NCBI GenBank assembly: GCA_019056805.1
Contig: DXJG01000002.1
Location: forward strand, 347,103 to 411,102
DNA: 64,000 bases
DNA from: Candidatus Baldrarchaeota archaeon
GTDB taxonomy: Archaea; Asgardarchaeota; Baldrarchaeia; Baldrarchaeales; DXJG01
Direction: 5' to 3'
The notes under the pieces were generated by a model that saw only the letters and a program-made list of their open reading frames with translations, made no database searches and was not told where the DNA came from. The position numbers and the translations under genes were made by a program. The stretch's first letter is position 1. Each line of letters starts with the position of its first letter. This document shows, piece by piece, positions 9,084 through 18,264 of the stretch.

Positions 9084-11102
9084 TTACATTTTTTCTAGCG
9101 GCTTTATACCAGCAGTAATCAAAGCATTTCTCAAAGTTATTTGAAACGCCTTAACGAGGGCCAACCTTGCTTTTCTTAATTCTTCATTCTCAACTTTCAA
9201 AACTGGCCTTTTTTCATAAAATTTACTGAAAAGAATTGCTAAATTATTCATGTAATTTGTCAAAATTTCAAGCCGCATTTCATCAACAATATTAATAATT
9301 TTAATTGGGAACTCCCCTATACTTTTTATTAATTCCCATTCAGCTTCGCCGGTCAAAAAATCATAATTTATGCTATCTGGATTAATTTCTATATTTTTAA
9401 CTTTTCTTAATATGCTACAAGCCCTTGCATAATTGTATTGAATGAATGGGCCACTATTTTCTTTCATGTCAAGAATCTTTTTCATGTCAAAAATTACAGG
9501 TTTTAGAGGGGTCACGTTAAGAAGAGCATATTTTATTGCCCCTACGCCAACTTCCTCTGCTATCTTCTCTTTCTCCTCTTCACTATACGGGGACTTCTTT
9601 AGTATTTCTTTTACGTTTTTAATAGCTTCTTCTAATACTTCATCTGCTGTTACATATTGTGCTCTTCTTCCACTCATTTTTCTGCCTACAAGTTGCACTA
9701 ATTCGTATTTAAAGTGAATAAAATTGTCAGCCCATTTATCATATCCCATAATTCTTAAAGCAATGTTTATTTGAAGTTGTGGTAAGGTTTGTTCAGCTCC
9801 TATAACATTATAGACACGATCAAACCGTGCATCTTCAAACTTCCAAACTGCATATGCTATATCTCTCGTAGGATAGAGAGTAGTTCCATCAGATCTTGTA
9901 AGAACGAGAGGTGGTATCTCAAAATCCTCGCTTATACCTAATTTCTCTTTTAAATTATGCTCAGAAATGTAGCGTTCTAAGTCTAAGATTTTGACATTAC
10001 TACTTTCACTTTCTCTATATACGTAACCTGAACTTTCTAATGCTTTCAAAACTTTCTCAACCTTACCGGACCACACAAGATCTGATTCCCAGTCAAAAGA
10101 GTCAAAATGAATACCAAAGCGATTTAAAGTCTCTTTTATACCATTTAAAGTAATGTTGCACATTTCTCTAACAAGATCTTTAATTTCAGGGTCAGCTTTT
10201 TCATATTTCTTGGTCATTTCGTCACAGTAACCCTTTAAATCTCTTATTTTGGAAGTTTCTTCCAGTAATTGCTCCGTTAATTTAGGAAATCTTTCCTTAA
10301 GACTTTTTAGTACATTATTCCACTCAACGATCTCTTTTTTTAATTCTTTAAATTCTTCACTGGCATTTTCATATTTTAATATGAAATTTAATTCTTTTTC
10401 AGAAATATAATACTTGTTTTCAGAATATTTCATTGTCTCGGGAACTATCTTCCACAGTTTCTCTTTTAATTCTTGAACAGTTAAGAAAGCATTCATTAAA
10501 GCATATATGATTCCCATCCATAAGTCAGGTTTCATATCAGGTTTTATACCCCTATTTTTTAGAAGACTGTAACCTATTGCTGTCATCACCGACTGTCTAC
10601 CCACATCATCAACATAAAAATGTCTTTTAACAATTCCACCAGCCATTTCTAACACGTTAGCAAATACATCCCCTATACACGAATTTCTAAGATTTCCAAT
10701 GTGTATTGGAGCTATAGGGTTTACTGAAGTATGTTCAACCATGATTTTTAACTTTTTTAAATAATTACTTTTACCATAATTTTCTGGATCTGCTAAAACG
10801 GTTTTCAATATTTTTTCAGCTGCAATTTTTCTATTGAGGAAAAAGTTAACATAACCTCCAACAATCTTAATATCTTCTATAAGAGGTAGCTCTAAATTTT
10901 TCAGTTCATCAGCTATTGATTTTGCAAGTAAAGAAGGATCCTTCCTAAGTTCTTTTGCGATCATGAAAGTTGGAAAGGAGAAGTCCCCAAGCTCAGGTGA
11001 GGGGGTCTTTAAAATTCTTACCTCTGCCTTTATATTCCGATTCTCTAAAACATTTTTTACGGCGGACTGAAGATTTGAAAGCAGATCACCCAGAGGATTC
11101 AT
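9084..11102 (-). CDS. argS: Arginyl-tRNA synthetase
   Basis: A 672-residue class I synthetase that charges tRNA-Arg in the cytoplasm. The N-terminal additional domain spans about 1-110. The HIGH motif appears as APIHIGNLRNS and the KMSKS counterpart as KMSGRRAQYV. The anticodon-binding domain ends in ALITAGIKPLEKM. A helical insertion of roughly 90 residues (near 200-320) sits in the catalytic part, which explains the length. I start at ATG 11102 (MNPLGDLLSN), preceded by GAGGGGC; the in-frame upstream ATG at 11180 would add 26 unlikely residues. Confidence 0.96.
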   Translation of the reverse strand: MNPLGDLLSNLQSAVKNVLENRNIKAEVRILKTPSPELGDFSFPTFMIAKELRKDPSLLAKSIADELKNLELPLIEDIKIVGGYVNFFLNRKIAAEKILKTVLADPENYGKSNYLKKLKIMVEHTSVNPIAPIHIGNLRNSCIGDVFANVLEMAGGIVKRHFYVDDVGRQSVMTAIGYSLLKNRGIKPDMKPDLWMGIIYALMNAFLTVQELKEKLWKIVPETMKYSENKYYISEKELNFILKYENASEEFKELKKEIVEWNNVLKSLKERFPKLTEQLLEETSKIRDLKGYCDEMTKKYEKADPEIKDLVREMCNITLNGIKETLNRFGIHFDSFDWESDLVWSGKVEKVLKALESSGYVYRESESSNVKILDLERYISEHNLKEKLGISEDFEIPPLVLTRSDGTTLYPTRDIAYAVWKFEDARFDRVYNVIGAEQTLPQLQINIALRIMGYDKWADNFIHFKYELVQLVGRKMSGRRAQYVTADEVLEEAIKNVKEILKKSPYSEEEKEKIAEEVGVGAIKYALLNVTPLKPVIFDMKKILDMKENSGPFIQYNYARACSILRKVKNIEINPDSINYDFLTGEAEWELIKSIGEFPIKIINIVDEMRLEILTNYMNNLAILFSKFYEKRPVLKVENEELRKARLALVKAFQITLRNALITAGIKPLEKM

Positions 11103-11409
11103 AAGAGCCCCTCGTAAACATATTCTAAAATCACATAATTTAATATTTAATAAGGGTTTTGCATTTATTGACATATGCATATCGCTAAGTAAGGAGTTTT
11201 CTCGACATACTTTGTAAATTGTCTCACCTTTGGAAAATTGCTTTTATAAATTTAAAATATCTAAGTTTTACTAGATGAGATCCAAAAGTTATGTCAGTAA
11301 TAACCTAAAAACACGGGTCCATATTCATTTTACTTTTAAGGACAGACGATAAATTAGTAAATAAACATTAATATCTAGATTCTTCTCTAAAGTATAGGAG
11401 GTTGTTAAA
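11103..11409. other. Divergent intergenic region between argS and a membrane protein
   Basis: The 307 bases hold an AT element at 11242-11258 (CTTTTATAAATTTAAAATA) that could serve as a TATA box in either direction. GGAGG occurs at 11398-11402 in front of the plus-strand gene. I see no RNA gene here. Confidence 0.4.
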
Positions 11410-11463
11410 ATTCCAAGGGAAGGGTCAAGTATTAGCATATTCGTAAATATACGTAAAAGGCTT

Positions 11464-11940
11464 TTGTCCTCCGAGAATTGGAAAAATACCTTGCCACTGA
11501 TTCCACTCCTATTTTTCGGGATCTTCCTAGATATTTATATGACCTTGCTTTGTCTTCAACTCCCTTGGATGAGCGAATTAAATCTTCTAGCCATTTATTT
11601 GATGTATAAATTCGGCAAACTAACGGGACTAATAGTAAGTGGTTTATTTGTACTAATGATTTACACCACACTGGTTTCTTTAACTCCTAAAGAAGGAAAA
11701 CTTATCCTTGCTGGTCTTCTAACAGCAGCAAATATCTCAGCTGCCTTAAATAATTACCTAATATATTACGCTTGGAAATCTAAAACAACTATAACTTTAG
11801 GTAGCCCTTCCTTACTAATTATTCAATACTTCTTTTTACTAATAGCATTTATATTCCTACTCAGAGTACTTTCCTTTGAAGTAAAGTTACAGGCGTATTT
11901 AGAGAGAAATAAAGACCACAGAAGCCAGGAAGAAGTGTAA
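11464..11940 (+). CDS. Small membrane protein, about four helices
   Basis: Strongly hydrophobic, with helices near residues 9-27, 33-50, 56-75, 81-100 and 118-140 from TTG 11464, and a charged C-terminal tail. The first canonical in-frame start is TTG 11464, which has no ribosome site. The reading frame is open back to a TAG at 11395, and a strong GGAGG (11398-11402) sits 7-8 bases before an ATT codon at 11410. The true start may therefore be ATT 11410, adding 18 residues. I do not recognise the family. Confidence 0.65.
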   Translation: MSSENWKNTLPLIPLLFFGIFLDIYMTLLCLQLPWMSELNLLAIYLMYKFGKLTGLIVSGLFVLMIYTTLVSLTPKEGKLILAGLLTAANISAALNNYLIYYAWKSKTTITLGSPSLLIIQYFFLLIAFIFLLRVLSFEVKLQAYLERNKDHRSQEEV

Positions 11941-12034
11941 AATATTACAATAGAAAAGAAACTTTTTAATTAACTTAATATTATCCTTATATAACGGATT
12001 TAATGTGAAATATTAGTAACAGAGGTACTTTACA

Positions 12035-12301
12035 ATGATATCTAGTAACATTCTGTTTATAATAGGATATTTTCTCATCTTTCTCGGAATCATAATTATT
12101 TTTGTTACAATGTTCATGTTCCTCTTTAAATCAATTAAAGGTAAAACCGAGACAAAAGCCGGCGGGATAATATTTATTGGCCCTTTTCCCGTGATCTTTG
12201 GAACAGATATTGATATAGCGAAGTGGTTGGTAGTCATTGCACTAATAATTACGCTAATACTTCTTACTATAACTTTAATCCCCTTTATTACAGGAGGATG
12301 A
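12035..12301 (+). CDS. TIGR00304/DUF131 family membrane protein
   Basis: 88 residues with two membrane helices (residues about 5-33 and 64-83) around a short loop carrying the family motif GGIIFIGPFPVIFGTD. These small archaeal membrane proteins have no known function. The stop TGA (12299-12301) overlaps the ribosome site of the next gene, so the two are translationally coupled. The next protein contains the same IGPFP-IVFG motif. Confidence 0.8.
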   Translation: MISSNILFIIGYFLIFLGIIIIFVTMFMFLFKSIKGKTETKAGGIIFIGPFPVIFGTDIDIAKWLVVIALIITLILLTITLIPFITGG

Positions 12302-12306
12302 GTATT

Positions 12307-12732
12307 TTGTCTATACTTTGTGAACTTTGCGGAAAGAGGCCAGCCAAATATGTTTGTCAAGAATGTGGAAGGAGAGTTTGTCAACGTTGTTTTAATGTTT
12401 ATTATGAACTCTGTAAAGATTGTTTGAAACCTGTTTTGGAAGAAATGGAGCAATACCATGTAAAAGAAGTTTTTGATATAAACTGGATGCTTAAATTTAT
12501 GTTAATAGGATTTACTATGATATTCCTTGGCATTTTCTTTGTGATTCTAGCTTCTCTAGCAGCTATACCCGAGACAAGCGGTGTTTTCTTTTTCTTTATA
12601 GGTCCTTTTCCAATAGTTTTCGGATATGGGCCTTATGCTCCCTATCTAGCTATTTCAAGCTTTTTCCTATTTATATTTCTTCTATTCTTCATTTACTGGT
12701 GGTATAAGAGAAAAAATACCGAAAAAATCTAA
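12307..12732 (+). CDS. Zinc-finger membrane protein with DUF131-like segment
   Basis: The N-terminal 40 residues hold paired cysteines in a B-box-like zinc-binding pattern: CELC, CQEC, CQRC and CKDC. Two membrane helices follow, around residues 60-85 and 110-135. The loop between them has FFFIGPFPIVFGYG, matching the DUF131 motif of the previous gene. It therefore reads as a zinc finger fused to a DUF131-like module. GGAGG lies directly against ATG 12298 but 8 bases before TTG 12307, so I favour the TTG; ATG would add three residues. Confidence 0.75.
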   Translation: MSILCELCGKRPAKYVCQECGRRVCQRCFNVYYELCKDCLKPVLEEMEQYHVKEVFDINWMLKFMLIGFTMIFLGIFFVILASLAAIPETSGVFFFFIGPFPIVFGYGPYAPYLAISSFFLFIFLLFFIYWWYKRKNTEKI

Positions 12733-12853
12733 ATCTGCATGAATTTTCTTCTCTATTAGCATTATTTGATTTTATCATAAAAAATTATTTTTATATTGCT
12801 GTTGTCGGTTAACTTATAAGGTAAATATGTGAAGTTAGTGGATGTGAAAATTA

Positions 12854-15800
12854 ATGCTTGAAACGTTTAGAGAAATTATATTTCTTTCTAATGAGTTAAT
12901 TCAACAATTACCTGATCCTCGGGAGATTCGTGATAAATTTGAGGAATTTAATGACTGGGTTAATAAAATAAATGAGATAGAAAGAGAGTTTGCTTCTACT
13001 TCTAGATTTAATTTCAAAAAGAAAAGAGAGCTTAAGGAACGTCTCGAAAAAGAGATTGAAAAAGCTAAAAAAATGGCTAATGAACTTTTAGAAGCTAGTG
13101 AAAGACTACTTTTATCGCAATCAAGTATTGTAAGAGAGTTTGCTTCTAAACATTCTAACATTTGTGACAGGACGTTACTAGTAATTGTCCAAAAATTACC
13201 GGAACAAACATCTCTTGGCGACATTACAGTAAAAACAACACATGTTAAAAATATTCTTTCAACTCTTCGAAAAGCTGTTGCACAAATCAAAAACGACGTC
13301 TTAAAATGGGTAAATAACTTAGAAGCTGAAATAACCGAATCGGTTTTTATTATTCAACAAATATCAGAAAAACTAGGAGTACCGATCTCCGTAGAGAAAG
13401 ATAGTTTTATTGAAGAAATAAAAGAAACAAAAATTTTTCTTGAGCAGTTTTGGAAAATTGACGTATCTACAGTAGACAGTTTAATAAGTAAAGTTAAGAG
13501 AAGCTACGAATCATTAAGAAACGATATGAATACAAGTCTTTCAACCCTGATAACTTCTTTTAAAAATCAAATTTTACAATTAAGAGAAGATATACGACTA
13601 GTTGAAGATATCGTGGTCCCACCTTTTCCAATCATTCACACGAATCTTTCCGAAACAACCATGGGAAGTATTTCTATCAATTTATTGAGAACTCTCGCTA
13701 AGGACGTGGAAACTGTAAAACTTTTTGAAGATGATGTTAAAAGGAGACTTCTCAACAAAATAATTGTTTTAATGCGTAGAAATAAATCAAAAATGGAAGT
13801 ATTTAAGAAATACGTAGAAATAGATTCCTCAAAATTATCTCTTACATTAAAAGAGGCTCCGACGATAGACGAACCTTTAAATTCGTTACTAATACATCTT
13901 AAAGATCTCAAGGAGGAGGAAGAATATCTTAATAAAATGGAAAAGGCGGCAATCAATGGGTTAAAAAGTGATTTAAGAAGCAAACTAATGGAACTTTCTT
14001 CTAAAACGGAGGTAATTGTTGAAGAAGGGGTAAAACTTTCTCCAGAAATCACCAGAAAAATAAATGTTCTTTTATCTCAAATTGAAAATATTAAAGACGT
14101 GGATAGTGCCTTAAGTCTTGAAACAGAATATGTGAGGTTATTGGAAGGAATCAAGGATTCTATTAAAAGAGAATTTTTAAGTGAAAGAGGTAGAATCTTA
14201 GAAGTTGTGAGTGAGTTTTTAAGAGATGTAGAAGCTCCTGTGTTAAAGGGTCAAACTATAGAAGAACTTTTGCAAAATCTTCAAGAATTAAAAAGATGGA
14301 AAACAAAAGTAAAAAATCTACTAAAGGAAGAAGTTGTCAAGGCTATCGAAGAACTTGAGAGGGGGAATACTCTTTTAAAGGATACTTCTTGGGAAAATCC
14401 TGAGCTTTTTAAAATCCTTACTCAGATGAGAAATGAAATTAGAGCAGCAAATAAAATCGGAGAAATAGTAGAGATATTAAATAAGATTAATGACTTGAAA
14501 ACTGATGAGGAACAGAGACTTAAAGCAGCTCTTGAAACTATTAAAAAAGAATATATGGAAGTTGTAAAGGTTATAGAAGATCTTGTTGTTGACGTTTCTC
14601 CTTCAATACGTGCACCAATTCACGTAGATGTAAAAAACAAAACATACATTGAACTTACCGAGATTTTACCAGAACTGGGAGAAAAAATAAAACAGAGAGA
14701 TAAACTTGTAAAAGAAACACTTGAAAACTTTCTTTTAAAAATCAAAAATGAAGTTGAACGTATTCCATCACCGTATCGTGAGATTTTCGACCAAGTAATC
14801 AAAGAAATAGATAATAGTATTATCAATTTGAGAAAGGTAAATACTGTCTATGAGGTAAAGGAAGCCTTCAATTTAGCTATAAAAGAAATTAATGGTATGA
14901 TAAAAGAAAAATTCGCAGCATTAAAATCAAACTTAATACTGAAAACCAGGATGGCTTTCATAAAAACGAGAAATCCACCTGATGTAAGTGATGCGGTAGA
15001 AAAACTCAATGGAATAATTATAGAGCAATGGGAAATCTCTAGGGCAATATACGAAGTAAATAAAATATTTCAAGAAGAAATTCTAGGGAAATTACGAGAA
15101 TTTATTGAAAACGAAGCAAGAGATTACATTAACCTCTTAAACAAATTAAAGATGTACAATATTGAAGTAGAAGAATTTATAATAAAACTGGAAGAGGTAT
15201 TAGCAAAATTTTCATCAAAGAAGGAACTTGATATACAGGAAATTGGAGAATTAGGAAAAACGGTTAATGATGTAATAACTAGTTCAGCACTGAGACAAAC
15301 CTTCGCCAAATGGCTTAATTTAACCGTCGAAGCCTTAGAGAAAACTATAAACTATGTGTCTAAGTGGGTCCAAGTTGAAGAAGACTTCTACGAAGTTATA
15401 CCTACCCTTAAAAAACAATCAGAACTGCTCGATTCTCTAGAAATCGAAACTATTACAAAAATGATAGAACACACACATAAACTATGGGAAATAGCTAGAA
15501 GTTACCTTGAAGAAATCGAAAAACGTCGCGACATGATTTTTGAAGAAGAATTAAAGAAAATTCCATATCACGATTCAATAATGAAAATTTGGGATAAAAA
15601 TCGTAAAGAATTTGACAAAACCATTTTTCCCCTATCCAAATTATTTGAACTTAAAGAAGAAATATCAAAAGAGCAAACACCAAAAATATTAAAATTAATA
15701 GAAGAAAAAGAGAAACTCGAACAAGAATGGTTAGAAAAAGAAAAACAAATCTCTATCTGGCATAAATCAATAAAAATATTTTTAACGGGCATTAGTCCGA

Positions 15801-15925
15801 TGGACAACGAAGAGATTAAGGAAAGAAAACTGAAAGATGTCAAAGAAAAGATAAAAAGAATCTATAAAAGGAAAGATGTTCAAACATATCTAATTCTTGC
15901 AGCTCAAACATTATTAGGTGATTGA
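12854..15925 (+). CDS. Giant coiled-coil protein of the FtsZ-like operon
   Basis: 1023 residues, almost entirely helical and highly charged (rich in Lys, Glu, Ile, Leu), with repeated heptads and few Cys, Gly or Pro. I see no Walker motif, so it is not an SMC/Rad50 ATPase, and no signal peptide or membrane helix. Several spans resemble each other loosely (for example the segments ending in PFPIIHTNL near 255, SPSIRAPIHVD near 585 and RIPSPYREIF near 635), which suggests spectrin-like helical repeats. The stop TGA overlaps the ribosome region of the next gene, an FtsZ/tubulin-family GTPase, with a 2-base gap to its likely start. It probably acts as a long scaffold or linker for that GTPase. 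Function is inferred only from context. Confidence 0.85.
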   Translation: MLETFREIIFLSNELIQQLPDPREIRDKFEEFNDWVNKINEIEREFASTSRFNFKKKRELKERLEKEIEKAKKMANELLEASERLLLSQSSIVREFASKHSNICDRTLLVIVQKLPEQTSLGDITVKTTHVKNILSTLRKAVAQIKNDVLKWVNNLEAEITESVFIIQQISEKLGVPISVEKDSFIEEIKETKIFLEQFWKIDVSTVDSLISKVKRSYESLRNDMNTSLSTLITSFKNQILQLREDIRLVEDIVVPPFPIIHTNLSETTMGSISINLLRTLAKDVETVKLFEDDVKRRLLNKIIVLMRRNKSKMEVFKKYVEIDSSKLSLTLKEAPTIDEPLNSLLIHLKDLKEEEEYLNKMEKAAINGLKSDLRSKLMELSSKTEVIVEEGVKLSPEITRKINVLLSQIENIKDVDSALSLETEYVRLLEGIKDSIKREFLSERGRILEVVSEFLRDVEAPVLKGQTIEELLQNLQELKRWKTKVKNLLKEEVVKAIEELERGNTLLKDTSWENPELFKILTQMRNEIRAANKIGEIVEILNKINDLKTDEEQRLKAALETIKKEYMEVVKVIEDLVVDVSPSIRAPIHVDVKNKTYIELTEILPELGEKIKQRDKLVKETLENFLLKIKNEVERIPSPYREIFDQVIKEIDNSIINLRKVNTVYEVKEAFNLAIKEINGMIKEKFAALKSNLILKTRMAFIKTRNPPDVSDAVEKLNGIIIEQWEISRAIYEVNKIFQEEILGKLREFIENEARDYINLLNKLKMYNIEVEEFIIKLEEVLAKFSSKKELDIQEIGELGKTVNDVITSSALRQTFAKWLNLTVEALEKTINYVSKWVQVEEDFYEVIPTLKKQSELLDSLEIETITKMIEHTHKLWEIARSYLEEIEKRRDMIFEEELKKIPYHDSIMKIWDKNRKEFDKTIFPLSKLFELKEEISKEQTPKILKLIEEKEKLEQEWLEKEKQISIWHKSIKIFLTGISPMDNEEIKERKLKDVKEKIKRIYKRKDVQTYLILAAQTLLGD

Positions 15926-15927
15926 AT

Positions 15928-17301
15928 TTGGAAAGAGAAAGTGAAACTCAAACTTACACATCAAATGTATTTTTAATAGGCTTAGGGGAATGCGGAGGAA
16001 ATTTAGTCGGAGAATACATCAATAAAGAAAGAGAAGAAGGAAAACTGGAAAGAGTCACAGGATATCTAATTTTAAACACAAATCGTTATGACCTTGTAAA
16101 AACGAAAGAAAAATACAAAGTACCTCCAGAAAACATGTTAATGTTCGGAGATACTCCAATGGGTGTTGGCGGACGATTTATGGAAGCATACAACCTTATT
16201 GAAATATGGTGGGATGCAATAGCGGAGCAAATAAGAAACCTTGGTGGCGATGTTGCTAGTACCTTCATTATTTTAACATCAACGGGCGGTGGCACTGGTT
16301 GTGGCGCAACCCCGGCCTTAATTCGAAAAATTAGAGAAACTTTCGGTAGAAGTGGCCGTGTGTACATATATGTAATGGGAGTACTCCCATTTGAGGATCA
16401 AACAAGTGAAGCTCTTAACACTATATGGCTTCTTCACAGGCTTCTTCAAGAACCTGAAAAGGGAGAATCCGCCGATCTTGCCATACTTTTGTCTAATAGA
16501 ACTATGCTAAGAAGACGATTACAACATGAAAGATCAATGATAATGGATATTCTTGGTAGTCGTCTTGGAGTAGATATCACAGATGTAACACAATTAAATT
16601 CGATTGTTTTAGGTTCTGAACTTCCATTTAGCGCAAAAGTACTGGAACAAACTTTTGTAGATATTGTTAATCCATTGATCATACAAACACTTGTTAAATT
16701 GTTACAGCTTTCCACGTTTATGCCTGGAAAGAATATTTTTCCTGTCACAGATATGGCCGACATAGCTAATAAACTGGATACTATTTCTATTCCAGCTATT
16801 TTCACCGAAATACCTTACCAAACAACTATGGATGAACAAGGCAACATAGATATGGAGGGACTTGCGATGTTTCTCCAAGAGGTAGTTCATGTGGCTATTA
16901 AGTATTACAGTCTTGTAGATATTCAAGAACATCCTCAAGCATCAAGCGTATTATATCTCCTAAGCGGGCCTCGACATATCGTTGATGTACATTTGGATAG
17001 ACCAATAAAGACAGCATTAAATGAGTATATAGCGGAAGGTGCAGCAGTTACTCCAACATTTATTCAATATGATTCATGGGAAGTACCAATGGATCTTCTA
17101 ATACTGTTAGGACTTCCCAAGCTAGAGGAAATCCGAGATCTTGTAAGCGAAGCCGAAAAACTGATAAATCTTCATAGTGGCAGCAAAATTAAGGAGAGAT
17201 GGTTCTTAAAAAGCAAAGGCGTTTCGAAGGAGACGTTAGTTGAAGCTTTGAATGAGATAAAAGATTTATTTGACATTGGAGGAACTGCGGGTGAAGAGTA
17301 A
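15928..17301 (+). CDS. FtsZ/tubulin-superfamily GTPase, atypical lineage
   Basis: A 457-residue cytoskeletal GTPase. The nucleotide loops read in order: T1 GLGECGGN (18-25), nearer tubulin GQCGN than classical FtsZ; T2 LILNTNRYDL; T3 GDTPMGVGGRF; T4 signature STGGGTGCG (118-126); T5 PFEDQTSEA; T6 NRTML. The synergy loop T7 reads PVTDMADIANKL, keeping the two catalytic acids (Asp275 and Asp278) of N-x-D-x-x-D but not the Asn. It should bind GTP and polymerise, with hydrolysis plausible. It lacks the C-terminal FtsZ peptide that binds SepF/FtsA and ends in a helical charged tail. TTG 15928 follows GGTGA by 6 bases. It is flanked and overlapped by helical-protein genes. It might belong to the FtsZ-like families of Makarova and Koonin or to Tubulin_2. 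Confidence 0.88.
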   Translation: MERESETQTYTSNVFLIGLGECGGNLVGEYINKEREEGKLERVTGYLILNTNRYDLVKTKEKYKVPPENMLMFGDTPMGVGGRFMEAYNLIEIWWDAIAEQIRNLGGDVASTFIILTSTGGGTGCGATPALIRKIRETFGRSGRVYIYVMGVLPFEDQTSEALNTIWLLHRLLQEPEKGESADLAILLSNRTMLRRRLQHERSMIMDILGSRLGVDITDVTQLNSIVLGSELPFSAKVLEQTFVDIVNPLIIQTLVKLLQLSTFMPGKNIFPVTDMADIANKLDTISIPAIFTEIPYQTTMDEQGNIDMEGLAMFLQEVVHVAIKYYSLVDIQEHPQASSVLYLLSGPRHIVDVHLDRPIKTALNEYIAEGAAVTPTFIQYDSWEVPMDLLILLGLPKLEEIRDLVSEAEKLINLHSGSKIKERWFLKSKGVSKETLVEALNEIKDLFDIGGTAGEE

Positions 17302-18187
17302 CAACGAGGAAGCTTCTGTAAACGATCTAAAAAATGATATTCAAAAATTAAGGGAAGAACTAAAAATAATAATAGAACTTCAAAAAATCTTCTTACAAAT
17401 ATTAAAACAAATAATAGCAAACTACCATGCAAATTTAGATATAAATTTGACTGAAAATTTAAAATCTTTCCTTGAATTGAATAAAAATGGCGACAAACGT
17501 CTTAAATCACTATTTCAAGAGGTTCAAAACTTCCTGAACGAAATTACTATCTTACAACACTTAGAATACGAACAGATACCATTAGAAAAAGAGGTTGATA
17601 AATGGAGAATAATATCATCCACAGAAAGGCTAATTGAAAAATTCTCTCCCTCTCATGACACTTTAATTCCAAATCTACTTCTCGAAACAATTAAAATTAT
17701 ACATCAATGCGAAATACCTGAAAAATGGAGAGAAAAAATAGTTAAAAAATTATCATTGGAAATTAGAAGTCTAATTCAAGAAATGTTTACAAAAGACCCA
17801 TATATGGGGCTTCTTAAAAAAATTAAAGATGGACAAATTAAACTTAGTGAAAAAGAACTCAAATCTGTTGAGAAAATTGTTGAAGAGAGAATTAAAACAC
17901 TTATTAACTTACTAGAAAATGCTAATAAAAGTTGGAAAGATAGCATTCTGTCTGCGCAATTTTCTCTAGAGGCTTTTAATTGGGGGACGGCAAAAACCGA
18001 GAAAAGATTCTTACAATTATTTTATCAAAAAGCTAAGAAGCTTATAGAAAGCGTTGGCGAGGAATCAAAGTTTGAAAACAAAATATTAAATTCTGAGGTA
18101 GCTATATTAATTTGTGAACTCGCCGATCAAATTATAAAGATACCAAAAACTCGAATGAAAATAGAGGAGATGAAAAGAAAAATATAA
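17291..18187 (+). CDS. Helical protein of the FtsZ-like operon
   Basis: 298 residues, all-helical, with a coiled coil near residues 10-45 (LKNDIQKLREELKIIIELQK) and further helices to the end. There is no signal peptide, membrane helix or known motif. GTG 17291 lies 8 bases after GGAGG inside the end of the GTPase gene, and the two genes overlap by 11 bases, so they are translationally coupled. That makes it a probable binding partner or regulator of the GTPase. Function is unknown. Confidence 0.8.
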   Translation: MKSNNEEASVNDLKNDIQKLREELKIIIELQKIFLQILKQIIANYHANLDINLTENLKSFLELNKNGDKRLKSLFQEVQNFLNEITILQHLEYEQIPLEKEVDKWRIISSTERLIEKFSPSHDTLIPNLLLETIKIIHQCEIPEKWREKIVKKLSLEIRSLIQEMFTKDPYMGLLKKIKDGQIKLSEKELKSVEKIVEERIKTLINLLENANKSWKDSILSAQFSLEAFNWGTAKTEKRFLQLFYQKAKKLIESVGEESKFENKILNSEVAILICELADQIIKIPKTRMKIEEMKRKI

Positions 18188-18197
18188 GTTTTAACAT

Positions 18198-18212
18198 AAA
18201 GTTTAAATACGC
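18198..18212 (+). promoter_or_regulatory. BRE/TATA box for the 109-residue protein
   Basis: AAAGTTTAAATACGC is a strong archaeal BRE/TATA match. It lies about 60 bases before the ATG at 18265, predicting a leader of about 30 bases that contains GGGGGAG. Confidence 0.5.
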
Positions 18213-18264
18213 TTGCCTTATCAAATTCGAATTCGTAATAGTAGCTGGGGGAGTTGGATGATTT

